DNA from: Nevskia sp.
GTDB taxonomy: Bacteria > Pseudomonadota > Gammaproteobacteria > Nevskiales > Nevskiaceae
Assembly (NCBI GenBank): GCA_028291645.1
Contig: JAQGNU010000180.1
Coordinates: 1 to 35,932 of the forward strand
Direction of reading: 5' to 3'
Length of the DNA: 35,932 nucleotides
Under the pieces are notes generated by a model, which saw nothing but the letters and a program-made list of their open reading frames with translations, was not told the DNA's origin and did no database searches. Shown one piece after another: positions 7,796-16,983 of this stretch. How positions within the stretch are numbered: the first letter of the stretch is position 1; each line of letters opens with the position of its first letter. The position numbers and the translations under genes are program-made.

Positions 7796-9232
7796 CTAGC
7801 CGGCGGCGCGCGCGCGCGCAATCGCCGCGCGCACCTGCGTCGGCGCAGTGCCGCCATAGGTTTGACGCGCGGCCAGCGAGGCTTCGAGCGTGATGTGCGC
7901 GAACACGTCGGCTTCGATCAGGGCCGAGAAGCGCTGTAGTTCATCCAGGCTCAGCTCGGCCAGATCGCATTGCCGCTCGAGCGCGTAGGCCACCGCGCTG
8001 CCGCAGGCATGATGCGCGTCGCGGAAGGCTAAGCCTTTGCGCACGAGGTAGTCGGCCAGATCGGTGGCGGTGGAAAAACCTTTCGCCGCCGCCGCACGAC
8101 AGGCCGCGCGCTGTACTTCCAGCGACGGCATCATCGCAGTGAACACGTGCAGACAGGCGTTGACCGTATCGTGCGCATCGAACAGCGGCAGCTTGTCTTC
8201 CTGGTTGTCGCGGTTGTAGGCCAGCGGCTGTGCTTTCATCAGCACCAGCAGCGCGTTGAGATCGCCGATCACGCGGCCGCTCTTGCCGCGCACCAGCTCG
8301 GGCACATCCGGATTCTTCTTCTGCGGCATGATCGACGAACCGGTGCAGAAGCGGTCCGGTAGTTTGACGAAACCGAACATCGGGCTGCTCCACAGGATCA
8401 GCTCCTCGCTCCAGCGCGACAGATGCACCATCAGCAGCGCGCAGGCCGCGACGAATTCGATCGCGAAGTCGCGGTCGCTGACGGCGTCGAGTGAGTTCTC
8501 GCTGATCGCATCGAAGCCCAGCTGTGCGGCAACGAAGTGGCGATCCAGCGGATACACCGTGCCGGCCAGCGCGGCACTGCCGAGCGGCAGCACGTTGGTG
8601 CGTTTGCGTGCGTCGAGCAGCCGTGCGCGGTCGCGCAGGATCTGTTCGCGCCAGGCCAACAGGTGATGGCCGAAGCTGACCGGCTGCGCGATCTGCAGAT
8701 GGGTGAAGCCCGGCATGATGCTGTCGGCTTCGCGCTCGGCGAGATCGAGCAGCGCGGTGGCGAGTGCGCCGATCACCTCGACCAGTTCGTCGATCGCGTC
8801 GCGCACGTAGAGCCGCAGATCGGTCGCCACCTGATCGTTGCGCGAACGCCCGGTGTGCAGGCGCTTGCCGGCGTCGCCGATGCGCGCGGTCAGCGCCGCT
8901 TCGATATTCATGTGCACGTCTTCGAGCGTCTGCTGCCAGACGAAGCGGCCGGCTTCGATCTCGGCATGGATCGCGGCGAGACCGGCGACGATCGCATCGG
9001 CATCGGCACCGCTCAGCACGCCAACCTTAGCCAGCATGCGCGCGTGCGCGCTGCTGCCGGCGATGTCCTGACGCCACAGCCTTTGATCGAAGCTGACCGA
9101 TTCGGTAAAGGCTTCCACCAGCGCATCGGTGCCCTCGGCGAAGCGGCCGCCCCATAGCTTCTGATTGCCTTGGGGGCTGGCTTGCGGGGTATCGGAACTG
9201 GAAGGGGCGTTGCCGCCGCCGGATGCGTTCAT
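7796..9232 (-). CDS. argH: Argininosuccinate lyase
   Basis: A 478-residue ArgH of the fumarase/aspartase superfamily. It splits argininosuccinate into arginine and fumarate, the last step of arginine synthesis. Visible: KLWGGRF near the N-terminus, [26 protein letters not shown], and the superfamily signature [15 protein letters not shown] carrying the catalytic serine. The start at 9232 gives about 24 extra low-complexity residues (Ser/Gly/Pro) before the conserved core. An in-frame ATG at 9295 is possible but has no ribosome site. It is divergent from algZ, as in Pseudomonas. A (GC)7 alternating tract at 7806-7819 lies in its final codons. Confidence 0.95.
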   Translation of the reverse strand: MNASGGGNAPSSSDTPQASPQGNQKLWGGRFAEGTDALVEAFTESVSFDQRLWRQDIAGSSAHARMLAKVGVLSGADADAIVAGLAAIHAEIEAGRFVWQQTLEDVHMNIEAALTARIGDAGKRLHTGRSRNDQVATDLRLYVRDAIDELVEVIGALATALLDLAEREADSIMPGFTHLQIAQPVSFGHHLLAWREQILRDRARLLDARKRTNVLPLGSAALAGTVYPLDRHFVAAQLGFDAISENSLDAVSDRDFAIEFVAACALLMVHLSRWSEELILWSSPMFGFVKLPDRFCTGSSIMPQKKNPDVPELVRGKSGRVIGDLNALLVLMKAQPLAYNRDNQEDKLPLFDAHDTVNACLHVFTAMMPSLEVQRAACRAAAAKGFSTATDLADYLVRKGLAFRDAHHACGSAVAYALERQCDLAELSLDELQRFSALIEADVFAHITLEASLAARQTYGGTAPTQVRAAIARARAAG

Positions 9233-9360
9233 GGGCCTGCTTCTGCTGTTCGATGAGCGGCCTCGCAGCGGCGGGATGCGCGGCGAGTGCGCCATTTTAG
9301 GAGGTTCCCGCGCAAGGCCGTAGTTTCGCGCCTGCGGCAGGTTGGTTAGTCTGCGTGCAC

Positions 9361-10443
9361 ATGAAGCGCTTCCAACCCAAGCCCGCGGTGCGCGTCAACA
9401 TCATTCCGGAATTCTGCCGGATGCCGGCGTTGGTGACGCTGGCCTACGTGATGGAACTGGTGGCGGTGCTGCTGACGCTAGCCAGCATGGGCGGCAATGT
9501 GCAGACCGAGGGGCGTTTCCTGCTGTTGTCGCTGTACCTGCAGTGGATGGGATTTTCCGGTGCTGCGGTGCTGTGCATCGGCCGGCGCTGGCTGGGCCTG
9601 GTCAGCGTCGGCGTGGTGTTCTTCGCCTGCTGGGGCATGCTGGTGCTGGTCACGCTGACGGTCAGCGATCTGGCCTGGCGGCTGGAAAACTGGATCCACT
9701 TCGGCATGCCGGTGGGTGTGTCCGAATGGGACTTCGTGCTGCGCAACGTCTGCGTCGGCGCCATCGTTTCCCTGCTGCTGCTGCGTTACTTCTGGGAACG
9801 CCACCAGTGGCAGGAGGAGGCGCGGGCCGAGTCGGAAGGTCGCTATCTGGCGCTGCAGGCGCGCATCCGGCCGCATTTTCTGTTCAACGCGCTGAACTCG
9901 CTGGCCGAGCTGATCCGCTCGAAGCCGGCGCAGGCGGAGGAGATGGTGGTCGATCTGGCTGACCTGTTCCGCGTCAGCCTCGATTCGCGCCAAAGGCTGG
10001 TGCCGCTGCGCGAGGAAATCGAGATCGTCAAAGGCTATCTGCGCATCGAAGAGGTCCGGCTCGGCGACAAGCTGTTCGTCAACTGGGAGTTGCCGCCGGA
10101 CACGCTGGATGCTCGGGTGCCGCACCTGATCGTGCAGCCGCTGGTCGAGAATGCGGTACTGCATGGTGTGTCGCGCCTGCGCGGACGCGGCATGCTGCAC
10201 GTCAGCGCGCGCCGCGAAGGCGACTTTCTGGTGATCGATATCGATAACCCGATTCCGCCGCAGGAAGCCGCGCCGCGCACCGCCGGCACCGGCACGGCGA
10301 TGAACAATATCGCGCAGCGTATTAAGCTGATCTACGGCGAGCGCGCTAAGCTGCTAATGGGTCGCGACGAAGGTGAGTTTGGTCCGTTCTTTCGGGCGCG
10401 TCTGCGGTTACCATTCAAGCTGGGCGATGAATCTCTTCAGTAG
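9361..10443 (+). CDS. algZ: LytS-type sensor histidine kinase AlgZ (FimS)
   Basis: A 360-residue membrane kinase. Residues about 20-150 hold five or so hydrophobic segments. The His_kinase domain follows, with [16 protein letters not shown] and the expected phospho-acceptor His172. A divergent ATP-binding part follows, with the N-box [11 protein letters not shown] (Asn264) and the glycine-rich [18 protein letters not shown]. This is the LytS/YpdA architecture. In Pseudomonas, AlgZ works with AlgR on type IV pili, alginate and biofilm genes; what it senses is unknown. The ATG at 9361 was chosen over a GTG at 9355; neither has a strong ribosome site. algR follows after 56 bases. Confidence 0.88.
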   Translation: MKRFQPKPAVRVNIIPEFCRMPALVTLAYVMELVAVLLTLASMGGNVQTEGRFLLLSLYLQWMGFSGAAVLCIGRRWLGLVSVGVVFFACWGMLVLVTLTVSDLAWRLENWIHFGMPVGVSEWDFVLRNVCVGAIVSLLLLRYFWERHQWQEEARAESEGRYLALQARIRPHFLFNALNSLAELIRSKPAQAEEMVVDLADLFRVSLDSRQRLVPLREEIEIVKGYLRIEEVRLGDKLFVNWELPPDTLDARVPHLIVQPLVENAVLHGVSRLRGRGMLHVSARREGDFLVIDIDNPIPPQEAAPRTAGTGTAMNNIAQRIKLIYGERAKLLMGRDEGEFGPFFRARLRLPFKLGDESLQ

Positions 10444-10473
10444 CTATAAAAGTTGTCATTCAGGGCGACAAAA

Positions 10474-10503
10474 ATGAAGAAACTGATTGGAGTGAGGCCG
10501 TGA
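10474..10503 (+). CDS. Nine-codon upstream ORF overlapping the algR start
   Basis: ATG AAG AAA CTG ATT GGA GTG AGG CCG TGA. AGGG lies 8 bases upstream as a possible ribosome site. Its TGA (10501-10503) overlaps the algR GTG start (10500-10502) as GTGA. It could couple algR translation to ribosomes finishing this peptide, or be chance. The spacing and overlap are seen; translation is inference. Confidence 0.35.
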   Translation: MKKLIGVRP

Positions 10504-11267
10504 GGGTGGTGATTGCCGATGACGAGCCGCTGGCGCGCGAGCGTCTGCGACGCCTGATCGCCGAGTTTCCCGGCTACGAGGTGGTCGGCGAGGCCGAGGA
10601 CGGCGACGCAGCGATCGAGCTGTGCCGCGAAGAAGAACCGGACGTGGTGCTGCTCGACATCCGCATGGGCATGGTCGACGGTTTGCAGGTGGCACGCACC
10701 ATCGCCGAAGAAGACATGCCGCCGGCGGTGATTTTCACCACCGCCTACCCCGAACATGCGCTGTCTGCCTTCGACGCGCAGGCCTATGCCTATTTGCTGA
10801 AGCCGATCCGCAAGGAAAAGCTGAAGGAAGCCTTGCTGCGCGTGCGCAAGCTGTCGCGCGCGCAGAAGCCGGTGATGGTGGCCGCGCCCGGCAGCCGGCC
10901 GAAGCGCGAATTCGTGCTGGCGACCACGCGCGAAGGCCTGGTCCGCGTGCCGGTCGACGACATCATCTATTTCGTCGCCGATCAGAAATACACCACCGTC
11001 AGCCATCTGCACGGCGAGGTGCTGATCGAGGAATCGCTGAAAACGCTGGAGGACGATTTCTCGCCCTGGTTCCTTCGCGTGCACCGCAAGGCGCTGGTGG
11101 CGACGCGCTTCATCGCCGGCCTCGAGCGCGGCAAGGGTGACGAATCGCTGCACTGGTTGCGCATGCGCCACGCCACTGGCCTGTTACCGGTGAGCCGGCG
11201 CCGCCTCGCCGAAGTGCGCCGCTTCCTCACCGACGACGGCGGGACGCCCCCTCAAACCTCGCCTTGA
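10500..11267 (+). CDS. algR: LytTR-family response regulator AlgR
   Basis: A 255-residue response regulator. The receiver domain is residues 1-115, with the acidic pair Asp7/Asp8, phospho-acceptor Asp53 (LLDIRMGMVDG), Thr80/Thr81 and Lys101 (LLKPIRKEKL). The LytTR DNA-binding domain is about residues 138-245 (DIIYFVADQKYTTV, FLRVHRKALVA, LPVSRR). The start is GTG at 10500, supported by GGAG at 10489-10492. It is the partner of the AlgZ kinase just upstream. In Pseudomonas, AlgR controls twitching motility, alginate and other envelope traits; the regulon here is unknown. hem genes follow after a gap, as in other gammaproteobacteria. Confidence 0.92.
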   Translation: MRVVIADDEPLARERLRRLIAEFPGYEVVGEAEDGDAAIELCREEEPDVVLLDIRMGMVDGLQVARTIAEEDMPPAVIFTTAYPEHALSAFDAQAYAYLLKPIRKEKLKEALLRVRKLSRAQKPVMVAAPGSRPKREFVLATTREGLVRVPVDDIIYFVADQKYTTVSHLHGEVLIEESLKTLEDDFSPWFLRVHRKALVATRFIAGLERGKGDESLHWLRMRHATGLLPVSRRRLAEVRRFLTDDGGTPPQTSP

Positions 11268-11278
11268 TACGCATGCAG

Positions 11279-11302
11279 CGGCGGCCGTAATGGGCGCCGC
11301 CG
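11279..11302. other. GC-rich hairpin between algR and hemC
   Basis: CGGCGGC and GCCGCCG form a perfect 7-bp stem around a 10-base loop, 11 bases after the algR stop. No T-tract follows on either strand, so its role in termination is doubtful. The rest of the 258-base algR-hemC gap, to 11525, should hold the hem promoter, but no clear -35/-10 pair is seen. Confidence 0.35.
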
Positions 11303-11525
11303 ACCAGTGTCGACGGCGTCCCCGGCGCTGAGCTTGTGCCCGATTGATCTGGGCCTGCCCGAAAAAACTGCTGGAAACCCGGCGCCGGAAAATGGAAACT
11401 GTAGCGATGCCATTGCTCGGCGACGCACCCCAGAAAACGAGCCGCGACGCTGCTCTTGCAGCGCGTGCTGCCGTGCCTAACGCCGCAGGCAATCGGCGCT
11501 CGGGCCGCCTGCGCGGCTGCGGCGC

Positions 11526-12467
11526 ATGAGCGCAAACTTGCGGATCGCCACCCGGCAGAGCCCGTTGGCGTTGTGGCAGGCGGGACACGTCAGGGCCTTG
11601 CTGGAAAATCTGCATCCCGAGCTGAGCGTCGAGCTGGTGCCGATGACCACCGCCGGCGACCAGATGCTCGATCGCAGCCTCGCGGCTGTCGGCGGCAAAG
11701 GCTTGTTTGTCAAGGAGTTGGAGCAGGCGCTCTTGGATGGCCGCGCCGATCTGGCGGTGCACTCGATGAAAGACGTGCCGGCGCAACTGCCGGAAGGCCT
11801 CTGCCTGACGGCTTTTCTCGCCGGCGAAGATCCGCGTGACGCCTTCGTCTCCAATCGCTATGCCGATCTCGCTGCGCTGCCGCAGGGCGCCCATGTCGGC
11901 ACCGCCAGCCTGCGGCGCCAGGCGCAGCTGCGGCGGCTGCGTCCGGACCTGCGCGTCGGCGACTTGCGCGGCAACGTCGGTACGCGGCTGCGCAGGCTCG
12001 ACGCCGGCGAGTTCGATGCGATTCTGCTGGCGCATGCCGGCCTTGCGCGGCTCGGCTTGGGTGCGCGCATCCGTCAGAGTTTCGATCCAGAAGTCTTCGT
12101 GCCGGCGATCTCGCAAGGTGTGATCGGCCTCGAATGCCGCAGTGACGACGCCACCACCCGCGCGCGCCTGACGCCGTTGCACGACATCACCACCGCCATC
12201 CGACTGGCGGCCGAGCGCGCAGTCAACGCGCGTCTCGGCGGTGCCTGCACGGTGCCGGTGGCCGGTCACGCAGTGGTCAACGGCACGCGTCTGCGTCTGC
12301 TCGCGCTGGTCGCTGCACCGGATGGTTCGCGCCTGGTGCGCGACGAAATCAGCGGCCCGACCGCGCAGGCCGAGCAGCTCGGCGCACAACTGGCGCAGCG
12401 TCTGCTCGCAGCCGGCGCACGCGAAATCCTGAGCGATCTGGGAGTGCATGTGGGAATAGCGGCATGA
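11526..12467 (+). CDS. hemC: Hydroxymethylbilane synthase (porphobilinogen deaminase)
   Basis: A 313-residue HemC. It polymerises four porphobilinogens into hydroxymethylbilane in haem/sirohaem synthesis. Visible: [14 protein letters not shown] at the N-terminus, [25 protein letters not shown] (catalytic Asp83), [11 protein letters not shown], the product-binding [11 protein letters not shown], and the dipyrromethane-cofactor cysteine in [12 protein letters not shown] (Cys241). Length and start match the family, although no strong ribosome site precedes the ATG. Its stop overlaps the hemD start (ATGA), so hemC and hemD are translationally coupled. Confidence 0.97.
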   Translation: MSANLRIATRQSPLALWQAGHVRALLENLHPELSVELVPMTTAGDQMLDRSLAAVGGKGLFVKELEQALLDGRADLAVHSMKDVPAQLPEGLCLTAFLAGEDPRDAFVSNRYADLAALPQGAHVGTASLRRQAQLRRLRPDLRVGDLRGNVGTRLRRLDAGEFDAILLAHAGLARLGLGARIRQSFDPEVFVPAISQGVIGLECRSDDATTRARLTPLHDITTAIRLAAERAVNARLGGACTVPVAGHAVVNGTRLRLLALVAAPDGSRLVRDEISGPTAQAEQLGAQLAQRLLAAGAREILSDLGVHVGIAA

Positions 12468-13237
12468 GCGATCCGCGGCCCTTGGCCGGGATCAATGCCT
12501 TGATCACGCGGCCTGCGCATCAGGCGGAGAACCTGTGCGCGCTGATCGAGCGCAAAGGCGGCGCTACTTCGCGTCTGCCGCTGTTGGCGGTGGAACCCTT
12601 GTCGAACCGCGAAGAGCGTGCACGCATGCTGGTCGAAGCACGCAGCTTCGATGCCTGGATCTTTACCAGTGCCAATGCCGTACGCCAGGCGCTGCGGCTC
12701 GATCCGACCGTCAAGAAATGGCCGAAGCTGCTGGCGACCGCCGGCACCGCCACCGCCGCCGCGCTGAGCGAAGCCGGCCGTGCCGATGGCCGCATCCCGG
12801 CGCTGCGCGACGGCGCGGCCGGACTGCTGGCGATGAGCGAATTCGCGCAGCCGAACGGCCGGCGGATTCTGATCATCACCGGCGACAACACGCTGCCCGA
12901 TCTCGGCCGCGGCTTGCGCGAACGCGGTGCCAAGGTCGAGACCTTGCCGGTCTATCGGCGCGTGATGGTGAAACACCCGATGGCGCGCGTCGACGCCGCG
13001 ATCCGCGCCGCCGATGTCATCCTGATCAGCAGCGGCGAAGCGCTGCAGCGATTGGCGCGGGCAGCGTCGTTCGCCTCGGGTCTGGCGTCGAAGCAACTGG
13101 CCGTGCCCTCGGCGCGTGTGGTAGAACACGCCAGAACCCTGGGTTTTTTACACGCCCCGCTACTGCCTCCGCGCGTCACCGATGCCGCCTTCGTTGAAGT
13201 GCTGGAGCATTGGTGGCGCGACCATCCTTCCGACTGA
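12464..13237 (+). CDS. hemD: Uroporphyrinogen-III synthase
   Basis: A 257-residue HemD. It closes hydroxymethylbilane into uroporphyrinogen III with inversion of ring D. HemD proteins are poorly conserved. Support comes from the N-terminal [17 protein letters not shown], the [13 protein letters not shown] motif (about residues 65-77), the linker [25 protein letters not shown], and position directly after hemC with a 4-base ATGA overlap. The length is normal for a stand-alone enzyme, not fused to HemX as in some species. Confidence 0.92.
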   Translation: MSDPRPLAGINALITRPAHQAENLCALIERKGGATSRLPLLAVEPLSNREERARMLVEARSFDAWIFTSANAVRQALRLDPTVKKWPKLLATAGTATAAALSEAGRADGRIPALRDGAAGLLAMSEFAQPNGRRILIITGDNTLPDLGRGLRERGAKVETLPVYRRVMVKHPMARVDAAIRAADVILISSGEALQRLARAASFASGLASKQLAVPSARVVEHARTLGFLHAPLLPPRVTDAAFVEVLEHWWRDHPSD

Positions 13238-13258
13238 TTGATTCAAAAACGACTGCCG

Positions 13259-14320
13259 ATGACCGAGTACGAAGCACCGATCCGCGCACCGCGCCGACGC
13301 TGGCCCGGACGCGTGCTGATGAGCTTGCTGGTGTTGATCGTGCTCGTCGCGCTCGTCGCCGGCAGCTTGCGCGGCTGGCAGCTGTGGCACCGGCATGCCG
13401 ATGCCGAAGACATCATCGCCGCGCAGGACACGCTGCTGCGCCGGCTGAGTCATCAAGTTGCCGACCAGCAGGCCGATCTGGAGCAGCAGCGCGAACGCAC
13501 CGCCGACCTCGCCGACAGCCAGCATCAGCTCGCCGATGGGCTCGCTGCCGAGCAAAGCCGCAGTGCCGATTCTGAACACGCGCTGGCGCAGCTCGGTGCG
13601 GCGGTGCAGGGCGGCCGCACGCGCGCGCAGTTGATCGCGGTCGAACAGCTGCTGCTGATCGCCAACGATCGCGTGCAGCTGGAACACGACAGCCAGACCG
13701 CCGCCACCGCGCTGCAGCTGGCGCAGGATCGCCTGGCGACGCTGGCCGAGCCGAAGCTGTTCCAAATCCGCAAGGCGATTGCCGACGAGCGCACTGCGCT
13801 GCTGGCGGTGCCGCACGCCGATCGCGCGACCACCGCGCTGGCGCTGGCGAGCCTGATCGATCGCGCGCCGACGTTGCCGTTGCGTGCGCGACCGCCGGTG
13901 CAGCCGCTGCCGGGCAGCACACTGCTGGCGGAGCCCGCGCCGATCGGTGCCGGATTCTGGGCGCGCGGCTGGGCCTCGGTGCGGAAAGTGCTCGGCGCGC
14001 TGTTCGTCGTACGGCGCACCGATCAGCCGGTGCAGCCGCTGCTGCCGGCGGATCAGGAAGCGCTGGTGGTCGATCTGTTCGATCTGAAGCTGGAAGCTGC
14101 GCGCACTGCGCTGCTGCGCAATCAAACGGCCGCGTTCCGCAGTGCGCTGGAATCGGCGCAGAAGCTGCTCGACGAAAACTATCGCGTGGAAGATCCGGCG
14201 ATCGCCGCCGCGCGCGATCAGCTCGAAGCGATGAAGAAGCTCGAACTGGATCCGCCGCTGCCCGACGTCAGCCGCAGTCTCGGTCTGTTGCGTGCGTATC
14301 TCGATGCGATGCCGCGTTGA
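13259..14320 (+). CDS. hemX: HemX-family membrane protein of the haem operon
   Basis: A 353-residue single-pass membrane protein. A basic N-terminus is followed by one helix (about residues 22-45), then a long coiled-coil/alpha-helical periplasmic part rich in Gln, Glu and Arg. This is the HemX (PF04375) plan. Such proteins are often annotated 'uroporphyrinogen-III C-methyltransferase', but they lack the CobA-type SAM-binding domain, and none is seen here. The role in haem synthesis is unproven. A TTG directly after the hemD stop (13238) is an alternative start; neither has a strong ribosome site. Confidence 0.85.
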   Translation: MTEYEAPIRAPRRRWPGRVLMSLLVLIVLVALVAGSLRGWQLWHRHADAEDIIAAQDTLLRRLSHQVADQQADLEQQRERTADLADSQHQLADGLAAEQSRSADSEHALAQLGAAVQGGRTRAQLIAVEQLLLIANDRVQLEHDSQTAATALQLAQDRLATLAEPKLFQIRKAIADERTALLAVPHADRATTALALASLIDRAPTLPLRARPPVQPLPGSTLLAEPAPIGAGFWARGWASVRKVLGALFVVRRTDQPVQPLLPADQEALVVDLFDLKLEAARTALLRNQTAAFRSALESAQKLLDENYRVEDPAIAAARDQLEAMKKLELDPPLPDVSRSLGLLRAYLDAMPR

Positions 14321-14339
14321 CAATTCCTAGAGCATCCAC

Positions 14340-15527
14340 GTGATCCGCTATTTCCTGCTGGTGATCGCCATCTTCGTCGCGGGCGCGGCGGTGATCGTTC
14401 TTCTGAAGCCCGACGCCGGTTATGTCCTGATCAACTACGGGCACTGGGTCGCCGAAACCTCGCTGACGGTGCTGGTGATCGGACTCGCGCTCTGGTACTG
14501 GCTGTTCTATCTCGCCTTCAAGCTGTTCGTCCTCGCGATCCGCCTGCCGGGCAATCTGCGCGAGCGACTCGACCAGCGCCGCAACGATCGTGCGCGCAAC
14601 TCGTTCGAAGCCGGTCTGCAGAGCCTGTTCGAAGGCAACTGGAAGCGTGCCGAAATGGAACTGGTGCGGCGCGCGTCGGATCATCATGCCGCGCATCTTA
14701 ATTACATCGCGGCTGCGCGTGCGGCCCAGCATCAGGGCGCGGCCGATCGGCGCGATCATTACCTGCAACTGGCGGCGCAGAACAAGCCGGAACTGGAATT
14801 CACCACGCAACTGGCGCAGGCCGATCTGCAGCGCAAGCGCGGTGAATTCGAAGCCACGCGCAGCAGTGCGCTGGCATTGCGCGCGCGCGATCCACAGCAT
14901 CCGTTTGCGGTGGAGCTGCTGGCGGAAAGCTATCTCGCGCTGGGCGACTGGGAGCCGCTGCGGCAGCTGTTGATCAGCAGTGCCGGCGTTGCCGCGCTGA
15001 CGCCGCAGCGACACGAGGCCTTGCTGTGCCGGGCGACAGTCGAATTGATGCGCATCGCCGTCAGCGACGCACGGCTCGATCGGCTCAAGGCGCTATGGGA
15101 CGCCGCCGGCGCGGCGCGCCAACATATCGAGGTGGTGCGCGAGTACGCACGCGGCCTGGCACGTCTGAACGCCGACGCACAAGCGCTGGCGCTGATTGCG
15201 CAGACCTTGGCGCAGCAGTGGGACGGCGAACTGGTGCTGCTCTACGGCGATCTGCACACGGTCGATCCGATCGCGCAGCTGGCGACCGTCGAGCAATGGC
15301 TCGGCCGCTATGGCGAGAAGGCGGAACTGCTGCAGGTCGCCGGCCGCGTCTGTCTGCGCAACAAGCTCTGGGGCAAGGCGCGCAGCTATCTGGAAGCGGT
15401 GCTGCAGTCGTCGCCGACACCGAAGGCCTATCTCGATCTGGCACGGCTGTGCCAGGAAACCCAGCATCCGGAAGATGCGGCGAAGTTCTTCCGCCAAGGT
15501 TTGGAACTGGCGACGCAGGCCAGCTGA
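14340..15527 (+). CDS. hemY: HemY-type TPR membrane protein
   Basis: A 395-residue protein with two N-terminal membrane helices (about 3-21 and 42-66) and a long tetratricopeptide-like region (about 95-390, for example SYLEAVLQSSPTPKAYLDLA). This is the gammaproteobacterial HemY (HemY_N plus TPR), not the protoporphyrinogen oxidase of the same name in Bacillus. Its role next to hemC-hemD-hemX is known only from synteny. The start is GTG at 14340, 19 bases after the hemX stop, with no clear ribosome site. It is the last hem gene of the run. Confidence 0.88.
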   Translation: MIRYFLLVIAIFVAGAAVIVLLKPDAGYVLINYGHWVAETSLTVLVIGLALWYWLFYLAFKLFVLAIRLPGNLRERLDQRRNDRARNSFEAGLQSLFEGNWKRAEMELVRRASDHHAAHLNYIAAARAAQHQGAADRRDHYLQLAAQNKPELEFTTQLAQADLQRKRGEFEATRSSALALRARDPQHPFAVELLAESYLALGDWEPLRQLLISSAGVAALTPQRHEALLCRATVELMRIAVSDARLDRLKALWDAAGAARQHIEVVREYARGLARLNADAQALALIAQTLAQQWDGELVLLYGDLHTVDPIAQLATVEQWLGRYGEKAELLQVAGRVCLRNKLWGKARSYLEAVLQSSPTPKAYLDLARLCQETQHPEDAAKFFRQGLELATQAS

Positions 15528-15542
15528 AGGCCTCGCGTCTCG

Positions 15543-16415
15543 ATGAACTCAGCACCCGCGGAGAGCTGGATCGTCGGCTGCGGCGACATCGGCCGGCGGC
15601 TGGCGGCGCGCTTGATCACAGCCGGCAGCCGCGTTGTCGGTTGGGTCCGCAGCGATCAAGGCGCTACCAAACTTGAAGCACTCGGCATCGTTCCGCGCAG
15701 CGTCGATCTCGACGCTGAGATGGCGTCGATCGATGCTGCACCGGCCTGGCTATTCTGGTTCGCGCCGCCGCCGAACAGCGGCTCCACCGATCCACGGCTG
15801 GCGCGCTTTCTTGCAGCACTGCGGACGCCGCCGCAGCGTCTGATCTACCTGTCGACTTCCGCGGTCTACGGCGACTGCGGCGGCGCCTGGATCGACGAGG
15901 ATGCCGCCTTAAACCCCGCCAGCGATCGCGGCCGGCGACGGCTCGACGCCGAGCGGATCGCGCACGACTACGGCGCACGCAGCGGCTGCGAAGTATTGAT
16001 CCTGCGCGTGCCGGGGATCTATGGACCGGGGCGCATGCCGGAAGCACGCCTGCGCGCCGGCACGCCGATTCTGCGTGCGCAGGATTCGCCGTATACCAAT
16101 CGCATCCACGCCGACGATCTGGCGACCGCAGCTTTGATCGTCGCGCAGCGCGGTGCCGCCGGCGCGGCCTACAACGTTGCCGACGGCGCGCCGACGACGA
16201 TGAGCGATTATTTCCTGCGCTGTGCCGAGCGACTCGGATTGCCGCCGCCGCCGCAGATCAGCCTGGCGCAGGCGCAGCAGCAATTGCCAGCGTCGATCAT
16301 GAGCTTTCTGGAAGAATCGAAGCGCCTGCGCAGCGACCGTCTGCGCGCGCTCGGCTGGACGCCGCGCTACCCGGATCTGGAAAGTGGTCTGGCGAAATTG
16401 ATCGACAGTCGTTAA
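15543..16415 (+). CDS. Atypical NAD(P)-binding SDR/epimerase (YeeZ-like)
   Basis: A 290-residue Rossmann-fold protein. The cofactor motif is GCGDIG (residues 12-17), and LSTSAVYGDCGG (about 103-114) is the extended-SDR strand-4 region. Where a classical enzyme has Tyr-x-x-x-Lys, this one reads DRGRRRLDAERIA, so the catalytic Lys is missing. This fits the atypical, YeeZ-like subgroup of uncertain activity. Later motifs LRVPGIYGPGRMPEARLR and NRIHADDLATA are typical of NAD-dependent epimerase/dehydratases. It begins 15 bases after hemY and may be co-transcribed. Its substrate is unknown. Confidence 0.82.
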   Translation: MNSAPAESWIVGCGDIGRRLAARLITAGSRVVGWVRSDQGATKLEALGIVPRSVDLDAEMASIDAAPAWLFWFAPPPNSGSTDPRLARFLAALRTPPQRLIYLSTSAVYGDCGGAWIDEDAALNPASDRGRRRLDAERIAHDYGARSGCEVLILRVPGIYGPGRMPEARLRAGTPILRAQDSPYTNRIHADDLATAALIVAQRGAAGAAYNVADGAPTTMSDYFLRCAERLGLPPPPQISLAQAQQQLPASIMSFLEESKRLRSDRLRALGWTPRYPDLESGLAKLIDSR

Positions 16416-16475
16416 CGTCGCCAGCACGCACAGACTGCAATGCCATCCATCCATGTCCGTTAGAAGGAGTGAGTC

Positions 16476-16880
16476 ATGAGTATCGTCAGTGAGTTCAAAG
16501 AATTTGCGATGAAAGGCAACGTCGTCGACCTCGCGGTCGGTGTGATCATCGGCGCCGCCTTCGGCAAGATCGTTTCCTCGCTGGTCGGCGATATCTTCAT
16601 GCCCTTGCTGGGCCTGGCCACCGGCGGCATCAACTTTGCCGACATGGCGATCGTCCTGAAAGACGCTTCGGCCGACGGCAAAGTGCCGGCGGTGCTGCTG
16701 GCCTACGGTAAATTCATTCAGGCCGGCATCGACTTCGTCATCGTCGCGTTTGCGATCTTCCTGTTCATCAAGGCGATCAACCGATTCAAGGCAAAGGCGC
16801 CTGCGCCCGCAGCGGCTGCGCCACCGCCGCAGGAAGTTCTGCTGGCTGAAATTCGCGATCTGCTGAAACAGAAAGCCTAG
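16476..16880 (+). CDS. mscL: Large-conductance mechanosensitive channel
   Basis: A 134-residue MscL, a pentameric inner-membrane emergency valve opened by membrane tension. Visible: the amphipathic N-terminus [22 protein letters not shown]1 (about 17-44, [19 protein letters not shown]), a periplasmic loop, TM2 (about 79-101, [17 protein letters not shown]), an Ala/Pro linker and a C-terminal helix ([13 protein letters not shown]). AAGGAG just upstream gives a strong ribosome site. Length and all motifs are normal. It appears to be a single-gene unit. Confidence 0.97.
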   Translation: MSIVSEFKEFAMKGNVVDLAVGVIIGAAFGKIVSSLVGDIFMPLLGLATGGINFADMAIVLKDASADGKVPAVLLAYGKFIQAGIDFVIVAFAIFLFIKAINRFKAKAPAPAAAAPPPQEVLLAEIRDLLKQKA

Positions 16881-16983
16881 CGGCCTGATCGCCCAAGTTG
16901 CGCTCGCTGCCGCGCGAAGCTGCGCCGATTGCTTTCGCTGTGCGATCCGATCGGTCGCGCGGCGCTCGGCGTAAAATCGCTTG

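Noticed and set aside
7806..7819. (GC)7 alternating tract, possible Z-DNA
   Set aside because: It lies within the last codons of argH in an Arg/Ala-rich tail and is explained by codon use; no sign of a separate role.
9299..9305. AGGAGG on the plus strand upstream of algZ
   Set aside because: No ATG, GTG or TTG occurs at a usable distance, so it does not mark a start.
11184..12449. 421-codon open frame antisense to hemC
   Set aside because: No domain; it covers the conserved hemC reading frame and the algR end.
13160..14323. 387-codon open frame antisense to hemX
   Set aside because: Gln/Arg-rich shadow of a coiled-coil gene; no start signals or family match.
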